Shown in pieces: positions 18,021 through 25,485 of a stretch of 32,190 nt of DNA. The translations under genes and the position numbers were made by a program. The first letter of the stretch is position 1. Each line of letters starts with the position of its first letter. The DNA lies in NCBI GenBank assembly GCA_903928015.1, contig CAIYPF010000146.1, positions 1 to 32,190 of the forward strand. Direction: 5' to 3'. Source of the stretch: an uncultured Gammaproteobacteria bacterium (GTDB lineage: Bacteria; Pseudomonadota; Gammaproteobacteria; Pseudomonadales; UBA5518). Below the pieces are notes generated by a model, which saw only the letters and a program-made list of their open reading frames with translations, did not search any database and was not told the origin of the DNA.

Positions 18021-18132
18021 GCGCGGCGCAAAGCAGCGTTAAACCTCCTCCCTCCACACTGCGTTCGCCAGTCGGGGAGGCGGTCCGGTGCAGTTCATTT
18101 CAGCGGTGAGGCGATCGCAGGGGTCAGATGGC

Positions 18133-18822
18133 ATGCGCATTCTCGTGATCGAGGACGACGCCAGTGTGCTCGACTACATCAGCAGGGGGCTGCGCGAGAG
18201 CGGCTTCGCTGTGGATCAGTCGGCCGACGGCAAGGACGGTCTGTACAAAGCCAGCGCGGAGGCTTACGACGCCCTCGTGGTGGATCGGATGCTGCCGGGC
18301 GTTGACGGCCTCACCATCGTGCGCACGCTGCGCGGCGCCGAAAACCACACGCCGGCCCTGATCCTGAGCGCACTCGGCGAGGTCGATGACCGTGTCAAAG
18401 GCCTGCGCGCCGGCGGTGATGACTACCTCGTCAAACCCTTTGCCTTCGCCGAATTGCTGGCCCGCATCGAGGCCCTGCTGCGGCGCAAGGAGTCTGCCGG
18501 ACCGGTCACGCGATTGCGCGTGGCGGATCTCGAGATGGACCTGCTCTCTCACAAGGTGGCGCGCGCCGGCAAGTCGCTGAACCTCCAGCCCCGCGAGTTC
18601 CGCCTGCTGGAATACCTGATGAAGCACGCGGGCCAGGTGGTCACCCGCACCATGCTCCTCGAGAACGTCTGGGACTATCACTTCGATCCCCAGACCAACG
18701 TCATCGACGTGCACATCAGCCGGTTGCGCCAGAAGCTCGACAAGGAGTTCGAGCGCCCCTTGCTGAAAACTGTGCGCGGTGCCGGTTACATGCTGGAGGA
18801 GCCCGAGCCCGTGGCGGGTTGA
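18133..18822 (+). CDS. OmpR/PhoB-family response regulator
   Basis: Cytosolic DNA-binding regulator of 229 residues. The receiver domain has the acidic pocket (Glu7-Asp8-Asp9), phospho-acceptor Asp51 in VVDRMLPG, Ser79 and Lys101 in LVKPF. The winged-helix domain (about 130-225) contains LNLQPREFRLLEYL and VIDVHISRLRQKLD with the final KTVRGAGYML. The DRMLPG form is like that of CopR/CusR-type regulators, but the signal cannot be named. I choose the ATG at 18133 because the receiver fold begins there; an in-frame start at 18088 adds 15 unconserved residues. The kinase gene follows after 12 bases. Confidence 0.95.
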   Translation: MRILVIEDDASVLDYISRGLRESGFAVDQSADGKDGLYKASAEAYDALVVDRMLPGVDGLTIVRTLRGAENHTPALILSALGEVDDRVKGLRAGGDDYLVKPFAFAELLARIEALLRRKESAGPVTRLRVADLEMDLLSHKVARAGKSLNLQPREFRLLEYLMKHAGQVVTRTMLLENVWDYHFDPQTNVIDVHISRLRQKLDKEFERPLLKTVRGAGYMLEEPEPVAG

Positions 18823-18834
18823 CGGTCCGCGCGC

Positions 18835-20214
18835 GTGAAATTGCTGAGGATTTTCCGCACCAGCCTTTTCCGGTACACGCTGAACTACATGGTGGGCGTG
18901 AGCCTCGCGGTGTTCGTGGTACTCGCCCTGGTCTACGGTTCCTACACGCTGGGATTCTTCCGCGAACTGAACAGTCTGATCGCCCGCGAGACGTCTGCGA
19001 TCGCCAGCCGTAATGCGAGCGGCGGCATCCCGGCAGTTTCCGCCTCCATCGCCGAGCGCATCCAGGCCCCCACCTTTCCCCGACTTTTCTACCTGCTGGT
19101 GGATGCGCGCGGCGAGAAGCTCGCGGGCAATCTGGCACGCTGGCCCGAGCGCCTCGGGCCGGCCGAAGACTGGATAGGGCCGGGCGTTGCCATACGCCAG
19201 TGGACCGAGACGGGCTTCCGTTTCGAGTTCGTGGGCTCCACGACGGTGTTTGCCGGAGGCGAGCGTCTGCTGGTGGCGCGCCACTACCAGGACATCACCG
19301 AGTACCTGCGCCTCACGCTTACCGTTGTTACGCAGTCGATGCTCGCGACCATCGTGCTTGGCAGCATCGGTGCCGCGTTGCTTGCGCTGCTGATGGAACG
19401 TCGCATCGTTGGCGTCAACCGTTCCATAGCCGGGATACTCTCGGGGGACCTCGCGCAGCGCATTCCGGTGGTGAACGTCAACGACGACGATTTCGCGCGG
19501 CTGATCGTGAACTTCAATCACATGCTCGATCGCATCGAGCAACTGATGGAGGGTGTGAAGCAACTCTCGGACAACATCGCCCATGACCTTCGCACCCCGC
19601 TCACGCGGCTGCGCAACGGGCTGGCCAGCGTGGAGCTCGACGAACTGGGCGAGCAACGCGGCACCGTAGCCGGACTGATCGAGGAAGCAGATGCCCTGCT
19701 AGCCACCTTCAGCGCGCTGCTGCGGATCGCGCAGATAGAGTCCGGAAACCGGCGCGCAGCCTTCGCGCCCAATGATCTCTCCACGATCCTCGCCGATGTC
19801 TGCGAGTTCTACGAACCGCTCGCCGCTGACCGCGGGCTTCAGATCCGCATGCGCCTTGTGCCCTCCTGTCGCGCGATCTGTGACCGGGACCTCCTGTTCC
19901 AGGCTTTCGCGAATCTCCTCGACAACGCCATCAAATACTCCCCGCCGGGAGGGGATGTCGATGTGGTGATAGAGGAGGGCGCGGCAGGCCCCGAGGTGGT
20001 GTTCGCCGACCAGGGTCCCGGCATTCCGGCGGCCGAGCGGCAGAAGGTATTCCAGCGCTTCTACCGGGTAGAGGAGAGCCGCAGCGGGCACCCCGGTAAC
20101 GGGCTGGGTCTCAGCCTGGTGCAGGCGGTGGTCACGCTCCACGGCGGTCGTGTGAGCCTGTCGGACAACGCGCCGGGCCTGCGCGTCAGCGTGACGTTGC
20201 CCCGGGGCGGCTGA
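18835..20214 (+). CDS. Sensor histidine kinase, partner of the adjacent response regulator
   Basis: Inner-membrane kinase of 459 residues. There is a first membrane helix at about 20-40, a periplasmic domain of about 125 residues, a second helix at about 165-187, a HAMP linker (ERRIVGVNRSIAGIL), the dimerisation box SDNIAHDLRTPLTRLRN with phospho-acceptor His250, and the ATPase domain with FANLLDNAIKY, DQGPGIP and GNGLGLSLV. All catalytic boxes are present. The periplasmic sensor region has no motif I recognise. Starts with GTG, 12 bases after the regulator stop, so the two genes are likely cotranscribed. It ends 6 bases from the convergent neighbour. Confidence 0.95.
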   Translation: MKLLRIFRTSLFRYTLNYMVGVSLAVFVVLALVYGSYTLGFFRELNSLIARETSAIASRNASGGIPAVSASIAERIQAPTFPRLFYLLVDARGEKLAGNLARWPERLGPAEDWIGPGVAIRQWTETGFRFEFVGSTTVFAGGERLLVARHYQDITEYLRLTLTVVTQSMLATIVLGSIGAALLALLMERRIVGVNRSIAGILSGDLAQRIPVVNVNDDDFARLIVNFNHMLDRIEQLMEGVKQLSDNIAHDLRTPLTRLRNGLASVELDELGEQRGTVAGLIEEADALLATFSALLRIAQIESGNRRAAFAPNDLSTILADVCEFYEPLAADRGLQIRMRLVPSCRAICDRDLLFQAFANLLDNAIKYSPPGGDVDVVIEEGAAGPEVVFADQGPGIPAAERQKVFQRFYRVEESRSGHPGNGLGLSLVQAVVTLHGGRVSLSDNAPGLRVSVTLPRGG

Positions 20215-20220
20215 ACGTCC

Positions 20221-20970
20221 TCAGAACCGCGGCGCTTCGATCGACAGGCCGCTGGTGTCCGGGTCCAGCGGCTTGCGGTCGGGTTTGATTTCGTCGAGAG
20301 GCGTTCCGGGTGGCGCGAGGCTGATGCCATCGAGATCGGGGAGCGCGACGGGCGGTCTCTCGTCTGCCGGAGCCAGCAGTTCCCCGGGCGCTGCCAGCGA
20401 GAGCGCGCTGGTGTCCGGCGGGGGTGGCGGCGCAGGAGAGCTGCGGCCTTCCCGCAGGTCCGCGCCGGGAGCGGCGATGCTGATGTGAGAGGTATCGGGC
20501 GCGGGAGGCGGCGTGAGTGCCGTACCGGCGTTGGCCATGAAGGGCGAGGCAAGCGTGATGCCGCTGGTGTCCACTGCAACGGCCTCGATGGCGCGCCGCT
20601 CGTGCGGGGCGAGCATGTCGGCCCCGGCGGGTGCCAGGCTGAGTGCACTTCCGGGCGTGGATGTCGCAGCCACCGGCGCGGGTGCCGCAGGTGCTGGCGC
20701 AGGCGGGGCCGACGTTGCGGCGGCAGCAGGCTCGACGGCAGCGGCGCGCAGGATTGCCCGTGCGCCGGCGCGCTCAAGCGCGGTCTCGTACTTGATGGCC
20801 GTGTCCCTGTCGGTGCCTCTCTTGAGCACGTGGGTGCCGCCATCCATCAGGCGTGCCACGGTGTCGGGCGAGGCCTTGAACAGTCGTGCGATGTTCTCTT
20901 CCACGCTCTCGCGGGAAAAGCCCTGCAGGATCTCGCCGGCGAACAGGATGTCGAAACGGGGTTCAGTCAT
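20221..20970 (-). CDS. Uncharacterised protein: small N-terminal domain plus six short DTSxLSLAxPG-type repeats
   Basis: Protein of 249 residues, no signal peptide or membrane span, so probably cytosolic. Residues 5-74 form a compact alpha/beta-like region (FDILFAGEILQGFSRESV, then LFKASPDTVARLM and YETALERAGARA). I recall similar modules at the start of uncharacterised proteobacterial proteins, but cannot name a function. Residues 75-105 are Ala/Pro-rich. From 107 to 249 a motif recurs six times: SALSLAPAGADM, DTSGITLASP, DTSHISIAAPGADL, DTSALSLAAPGELL, DLDGISLAPPGTPL and DTSGLSIEAPRF, spaced 25-28 residues apart. The ATG at 20970 has a GAGGGG site; it is divergent from the AraC-type gene. 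Confidence 0.85.
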   Translation of the reverse strand: MTEPRFDILFAGEILQGFSRESVEENIARLFKASPDTVARLMDGGTHVLKRGTDRDTAIKYETALERAGARAILRAAAVEPAAAATSAPPAPAPAAPAPVAATSTPGSALSLAPAGADMLAPHERRAIEAVAVDTSGITLASPFMANAGTALTPPPAPDTSHISIAAPGADLREGRSSPAPPPPPDTSALSLAAPGELLAPADERPPVALPDLDGISLAPPGTPLDEIKPDRKPLDPDTSGLSIEAPRF

Positions 20971-21014
20971 GGGGCCGCCCCTCGTCGATGATGACCGGAG
21001 TATAAGCGAGCAGA

Positions 21015-21031
21015 CCGGGGTGCTGCCCCGG
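21015..21031. promoter_or_regulatory. GC-rich dyad CCGGGG-N5-CCCCGG in the divergent region
   Basis: Perfect six-base arms around TGCTG, about midway between the divergent repeat-protein and AraC-type genes. It might be an operator or a leader hairpin. In DNA this GC-rich, such a dyad is not rare. Confidence 0.25.
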
Positions 21032-21039
21032 GAGCGGAC

Positions 21040-21050
21040 TATCAGTGATA
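21040..21050. promoter_or_regulatory. Palindrome TATCAGTGATA, identical to the core of a tet operator, overlapping a -10-like box
   Basis: A perfect dyad (TATCA-G-TGATA) lies 20 bases upstream of the AraC-type start. Its last four bases form part of a GATAAT -10-like hexamer (21047-21052) for that gene. The eleven bases equal the core of Tn10 tetO2, but the outer tetO bases are not kept and no tetR or tetA is in view. It may be the site of another regulator. Confidence 0.35.
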
Positions 21051-21070
21051 ATCCCCCCAAACCAGATGGC

Positions 21071-22180
21071 ATGAACCACGTGCGCAGTGTCCGGCCCCCG
21101 TCCCGCCCGCCCAACGAGAGCGTCCCTGCGCAGTTCGCGGCTTCGCTCGCGCGCATGCTGGCAGCCCGCGGCATCGACCCGCGCCGCGCCTGCGAGGAGT
21201 CAGGCATCGACCCGGCGCTGGTAGACGAGCCCGCGCGTTTCCGGGAGTCCACCGTCCCCATTTCCGCCTACAGCGCGCTCTATCGCCGCGTGATGACCAC
21301 GCTGCAGGACGAGACATTCGGGCTGCGCCGCGACGTCGGCATGAACCCCGGCGCCTTCAGGATCATGTGCTTCAGCCTCCTCAGTTGCCCCAATCTCGGG
21401 CGCGCCATACGCCGTGTGGTGGAGTTCCACCGGGTGTTTTTCGCCGGCAAACTCGAGATGCGCCTGCTCGCCGATACCGAGGGCGCGCAGTTGGAGATCA
21501 TCGCCTCTCCCGAGGTGCGCCTCGATCGTCCGGAGCCCGGTGGCCCCATGTCCGCGGTCGAGGCGGCGTGTTGCCTCTCGATGTGGCACCGTTTCTTCGG
21601 TTGGCTGATCGGGCATCCGCTGCCGCTCGAGTCGGTGCAGCTCACGGGGCGCAGACCCGATGGCCTCGAGCGCTACCGGCAGTTGTTCGGCTGCGAGGTG
21701 GAGGTCGAGGCGGCAACGCCGACGCTGCGTTTTCCGGCCGAGTATCTCGCCTACCCGCTGGTACATACCGAGGATTCGCTGCGCGAGTTCCTGCGGACCG
21801 CGCCCTACCAGTTGCTGATCATGCCGGCGGACCCCGGCAAGTCGAGCCTGGTCGATCAGGTCCGTTCCCTTATCGGTCACGATTTCAGCCGTGGTTTTCC
21901 GGGTTTCGATCGCATCACGGAGTTGCTCCACATGTCGGCTCCGACCTTGCGCCGGCGGCTCAAGCGCGAGGGCACCACGTTCCAGGAACTGAAGGACGCC
22001 TGCCGTCGCGACGCCTCCGTCGATTACCTGCGCAGGCCCGAACTCTCGATCAACGATGTCGCCATCCTGATGGGTTTCACCGACCCCAGCGCCTTCTATC
22101 GCTCGTTCAAGAAGTGGACCGGCCGCACTCCAGGCGAATACCGCGCCCTCGAGATGCAGCCACGCGTCGCGGGGCACTAA
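21071..22180 (+). CDS. AraC family transcriptional regulator (OruR/ArgR-like N-terminal domain)
   Basis: Cytosolic DNA-binding regulator of 369 residues. The N-terminal part has the pattern of the long ligand-sensing domain found in OruR-type AraC regulators (LARMLAARGIDPRRACEESG, then FGLRRDVGMNPGAF and MCFSLLSCPNLGRAI). The C-terminal 90 or so residues form the double helix-turn-helix: MSAPTLRRRLKREGTTFQEL and INDVAILMGFTDPSAFYRSF followed by WTGRTPGEYR. The ATG at 21071 begins the protein; the frame continues upstream to 20513 but through the gene on the other strand. The effector and targets are unknown; the divergent gene and the downstream thioredoxin-fold genes are the nearest candidates. 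Confidence 0.92.
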   Translation: MNHVRSVRPPSRPPNESVPAQFAASLARMLAARGIDPRRACEESGIDPALVDEPARFRESTVPISAYSALYRRVMTTLQDETFGLRRDVGMNPGAFRIMCFSLLSCPNLGRAIRRVVEFHRVFFAGKLEMRLLADTEGAQLEIIASPEVRLDRPEPGGPMSAVEAACCLSMWHRFFGWLIGHPLPLESVQLTGRRPDGLERYRQLFGCEVEVEAATPTLRFPAEYLAYPLVHTEDSLREFLRTAPYQLLIMPADPGKSSLVDQVRSLIGHDFSRGFPGFDRITELLHMSAPTLRRRLKREGTTFQELKDACRRDASVDYLRRPELSINDVAILMGFTDPSAFYRSFKKWTGRTPGEYRALEMQPRVAGH

Positions 22181-22291
22181 TACCCTCGCCGGGGTGGTGG
22201 CGGCTGGCGGGAGCTTGTCCAATAATGCGGCCGAACCCGCTGCAGCCTGCTGCACCGCCAATAGCGCCTAACGCCATCACGAGGAATCACC

Positions 22292-22810
22292 GTGCACATC
22301 GGTTCCAACGGAATCTGGACGCCACGCAGCGCAGCACGCGTTGTCTTTGCGTTTCTTCTGGTGCTGGGCCTTCAAGCCTGCGCCAGTGCGTCGGCCACGC
22401 CCGACAACAACCCGCGCCCCTACGATGCCAAGGCCGATGCGCGCGCCCAGATAGCCGCGGCGATTGCAGACAACCCGGGGCGCAAGCGCATCCTTCTGAC
22501 CTTCGGCGCCAACTGGTGCTCGGACTCCCGCGCTCTCGAGGCCCATTACCGCAGCCCCGGGATGGCAGCGCTGCTCGAGCGCGAGTTCAAGATCGTCCAC
22601 GTCGATATCGGCAGTTTCCACCGCAACCTGGATCTCGTCGAGGAGTACGGCAACCCCATCGACGACGGCATTCCTTCGGTGGTTCTGCTGGACGCCGATG
22701 GCAAATCCCTCTTCGTCAACCACGGGGCGCTCTCCAGTGCCGGCGATATGAAGGCCGCAGAGGTGCAGCGTTATTTCGAGAGGCTGGCCAAGGACAGCAA
22801 GGTCGACTGA
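22292..22810 (+). CDS. Thioredoxin-fold lipoprotein with a CxxS active site
   Basis: Predicted lipoprotein of 172 residues. The signal sequence ends at a lipobox LQAC with Cys30; the next residue is Ala, consistent with sorting to the outer membrane. The thioredoxin-like core has ILLTFGANWCSDSRAL, so the active site is Cys76-Ser-Asp-Ser79: the second cysteine of CxxC is replaced by serine. The cis-proline loop is present as DGIPSVVLLD. Such a site cannot do normal dithiol exchange but could work as a monothiol, or bind a ligand. The GTG at 22292 has a good GAGGA site. It lies 45 bases before cnoX, likely the same transcript. Confidence 0.85.
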   Translation: MHIGSNGIWTPRSAARVVFAFLLVLGLQACASASATPDNNPRPYDAKADARAQIAAAIADNPGRKRILLTFGANWCSDSRALEAHYRSPGMAALLEREFKIVHVDIGSFHRNLDLVEEYGNPIDDGIPSVVLLDADGKSLFVNHGALSSAGDMKAAEVQRYFERLAKDSKVD

Positions 22811-22855
22811 CTTCGCCGCTCCCGCCCCCGATCTCCCCGAACAGGAATCCGCGCC

Positions 22856-23710
22856 ATGTCAGAACTCTCCGTCGAGGTCACCCGCGAGAACGCCCAGCAG
22901 GCGCTCATCGATGCCTCTTTCAAGCAGCCCGTACTGGTCGATTTCTGGGCTGACTGGTGCGCGCCCTGCAAGGCGCTGCTGCCCATCCTCGAGAAACTCG
23001 TGCGCGAGAACCAGGGCAATCTGCTTCTCGCCAAGGTGAACTGCGACGAGCAGCAGATGATCGCCGGCCAGTTCGGCGTGCGCAGCCTGCCCACCGTCAT
23101 TCTCATGAAAGACGGCCAGCCCGTGGACGGTTTTGTCGGCGCACAACCGGAGTCTGCGGTGCGTGCCATGCTCGAGAAGCACCTTCCCAAGCCCTGGGAC
23201 GTGCTGCTTGCCGAGGCGCTGCGCCTGCTCGATGGCGGGGATCCAACCGCTGCGGCCGTGCCGGCTCGCGCCGCCTGGGAGCAGTCGGCCAAGCGCCCCG
23301 ACATCGGCAAGGTCTATGCGGAAATCCTGATCCGGACCTCCCGTCTGGAAGATGCCCAGGTGGTGCTGGCAGCCATACCGATGGTCGAGCAGGACGCCGA
23401 CTACGAGCGGCTGATCGCTGAACTCGAACTGAAGCAGCAGGCCTCCGACACCCCCGAGATCCAGTCGCTGCTGTCGGCCCTCGAGAAGGACCCGGACAAC
23501 AAGGACCTGAGCTTCCAGCTGGCGGTTCAGTTCAGTCAGGCAGGGCGTCAGCGCGAGGCGCTGGAGTTGTTGTTCTCGATCATCAGCACGGACCGTGAGT
23601 TCCGTGGCGGGGAGGCGCGCAAGACGCTGCTCGATATCATCCGAGCGCTCGGCAAGGGCGATGCCCTTGCCGCGGAGTACCAGCGCAAGCTCTTCTCGCT
23701 GATGTACTGA
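22856..23710 (+). CDS. cnoX: CnoX/YbbN-type thioredoxin-TPR co-chaperone
   Basis: Cytosolic protein of 284 residues with an N-terminal thioredoxin domain (residues about 1-110) and a C-terminal TPR-like helical region (LSFQLAVQFSQAGRQREALELL). In E. coli this protein partners with GroEL/DnaK under oxidative chlorine stress and has lost the redox CxxC; here the active site WCAPC (34-38) is intact, as in Caulobacter, so it may also reduce disulfides. The cis-proline loop is RSLPTVIL. The ATG at 22856 has an AGGAA site. It ends 4 bases from the convergent trhP. Confidence 0.92.
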   Translation: MSELSVEVTRENAQQALIDASFKQPVLVDFWADWCAPCKALLPILEKLVRENQGNLLLAKVNCDEQQMIAGQFGVRSLPTVILMKDGQPVDGFVGAQPESAVRAMLEKHLPKPWDVLLAEALRLLDGGDPTAAAVPARAAWEQSAKRPDIGKVYAEILIRTSRLEDAQVVLAAIPMVEQDADYERLIAELELKQQASDTPEIQSLLSALEKDPDNKDLSFQLAVQFSQAGRQREALELLFSIISTDREFRGGEARKTLLDIIRALGKGDALAAEYQRKLFSLMY

Positions 23711-23714
23711 GCGT

Positions 23715-25052
23715 TCAGAGGTAGCGGGCAAGCATCGCGAAGCGGGGCTCTGCCGGCACCACGGCGCCTTCCGGCAGCGGGATGCGCACGACGTGCCCGT
23801 TGCCGGGTGCCACCTCGCGGCTTTCGCCGGTCTCCGACTCCATGTTCCGCAGTTCGAAGTCCGTGGTGCCTTCCGGCCCCAGCAGTTCCAGTTTGTCGCC
23901 CACCGCGAAGCGGTTGTTCACCGAGACCGTGAGCCAGCCGTTTGCGTCGACCTCGCGTACCTCGCCCACGAACTGCTGGTAATCCCCGCGGGAAATGCCG
24001 CGCTCGTAGTTCTGGTACTCGCCGGTTGGATGGCGGTTGTAGAAGCCTTCGGTGTAGCCGCGGCTCGCGAGTTTCTCCAGTTCGTTCATCAGGCCCATGT
24101 CGAAGGGACGGCCTGCAGCGGCATCGTCGATGGCGCGGCGGTAGGCCTGCGCGGTACGGGCCACGTAGTAGTGCGATTTTGTGCGGCCCTCGATCTTCAG
24201 GCAGTCCACGCCGATCTCCATCAGTTGCTGCACGTGCTGTATGGCGCGCAGGTCCTTGGAGTTCATGATGTACGTGCCGTGCTCGTCCTCCCACGCGGGC
24301 ATGTATTCCCCGGGGCGGTTCTCTTCCTGAAGCAGGAAGATGCGGTCTTCGATCGGCTGTTGCTGCGGCTGTTGAACCACAGGTTCCGGTTCGTGGATCG
24401 CGACCACGTCGCCCGATGCGGTCTGTTCAGCCTCGTGCGCGGTGTATTTCCAGCGGCAGGTGTTGGTGCAGGCACCTTGATTGGGGTCGCGGTGGTTGAG
24501 GTATCCCGAGAGCAGGCAGCGCCCGGAGTAGGCGATGCAGAGCGCCCCATGGACGAACACCTCGAGCTCGATATCGGGGCACTGCTGGCGTATTTCGGTT
24601 ACTTCCTCGAGCGATAGTTCCCGGGACAGGATCACACGGGTGAGTCCCATCCGCTGCCAGAAACGCACGCTGGCCCAGTTCACTGCGTTGGCCTGCACGG
24701 ACAGGTGTATCGGCACGTCGGGCCAACGGTCACGCACCATCATGATGAGGCCGGGGTCGGCCATGATGAGCGCATCGGGGCCCATGGCTATGACGGGCTC
24801 CATGTCGCGCAGGTAGCTGCGGAGCTTGTCGTTGTGGGGCGAGATATTGCTCGCCACGAAGAACTGCTTGCCGCCCGCGTGGGCCTCGGCGATGGCTTCC
24901 GCCATGCGATCGATGTCGTTGAACTCGTTGTTGCGCACACGCAGGCTGTAGCGGGGTTGGCCCGCGTAAACCGCGTCCGCCCCGTAGGCGAAGGCGTAGC
25001 GCATTGATTTGAAGGATCCGGCGGGAGAGAGCAGTTCGGGCTTTCGCATCAT
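23715..25052 (-). CDS. trhP: tRNA uridine-34 hydroxylase TrhP (YegQ, peptidase U32 family)
   Basis: Protein of about 445 residues, close to the E. coli YegQ length of 453. YegQ/TrhP makes 5-hydroxyuridine at tRNA position 34 using prephenate, together with other factors. Family marks: KPELLSPAGSFKSMRYAFAYGADAVYAG, the Cys-rich GRCLLSGYLNHRDPNQGACTN(T)C region, RPGEYM, DEHGTYIMNSKDLRA and KIEGRTKSHYY. A Pro/Gln-rich segment (VVQQPQQQPIED) is in the same place as a variable loop in E. coli. Two tandem ATG codons (25052 and 25049) are both possible starts. It is divergent from bolA. Confidence 0.93.
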   Translation of the reverse strand: MMRKPELLSPAGSFKSMRYAFAYGADAVYAGQPRYSLRVRNNEFNDIDRMAEAIAEAHAGGKQFFVASNISPHNDKLRSYLRDMEPVIAMGPDALIMADPGLIMMVRDRWPDVPIHLSVQANAVNWASVRFWQRMGLTRVILSRELSLEEVTEIRQQCPDIELEVFVHGALCIAYSGRCLLSGYLNHRDPNQGACTNTCRWKYTAHEAEQTASGDVVAIHEPEPVVQQPQQQPIEDRIFLLQEENRPGEYMPAWEDEHGTYIMNSKDLRAIQHVQQLMEIGVDCLKIEGRTKSHYYVARTAQAYRRAIDDAAAGRPFDMGLMNELEKLASRGYTEGFYNRHPTGEYQNYERGISRGDYQQFVGEVREVDANGWLTVSVNNRFAVGDKLELLGPEGTTDFELRNMESETGESREVAPGNGHVVRIPLPEGAVVPAEPRFAMLARYL

Positions 25053-25170
25053 GGGTCGTGGTCGCGGCAGGCTGTACTTGTGGCTATTATCGGGGCCGCC
25101 GGCGCCGTGTGACAGGGAAATGCTGCCACCCGAGGTCCGCATCTTCCGCCCCACGGACCGGAACATCCCG

Positions 25171-25485
25171 ATGAGCGTACGCGACACCATCGTAAGCAAG
25201 CTGCAGCAGGCGCTCTCGCCGGCGCATCTCGAGGTCGAGAACGAGAGCCACGGCCACAACGTGCCCCGCGGCTCCGAGACCCACTTCAAGGTTGTGCTCG
25301 CCTGCAGCGCCTTCGAGGGCAAGCGCTCCGTGGCGCGGCACCAGCAGGTCTATGCAGTGCTTGCAGAGGAGCTCAGGGGCGGAGTGCACGCCCTGGCGCT
25401 TCACACCTACACGCCGTCAGAGTGGGCCGCACTTCCGGGTGCCGCGCCGCAGTCGCCCGACTGCATGGGCGGCAGCAAACACTAG
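25171..25485 (+). CDS. bolA: BolA family protein
   Basis: Small cytosolic protein of 104 residues that pairs with monothiol glutaredoxins to handle iron-sulfur clusters, and in E. coli also affects transcription and cell shape. It has the typical ENESHGHNVPRGSETHFKVV segment with conserved histidines, then FEGKRSVARHQQVYAVLAEEL and ALHTYTPSEW. The ATG at 25171 gives the standard length; an in-frame ATG at 25123 would add unconserved residues. It ends at TAG whose bases overlap the TAG of ppk on the other strand (shared CTAG). Confidence 0.94.
   Translation: MSVRDTIVSKLQQALSPAHLEVENESHGHNVPRGSETHFKVVLACSAFEGKRSVARHQQVYAVLAEELRGGVHALALHTYTPSEWAALPGAAPQSPDCMGGSKH

Noticed and set aside
21040-21050. 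A functional tetracycline resistance operator
   Set aside because: Only the inner bases match tetO and no tetR or efflux gene is in the window, so it is reported only as a palindrome.
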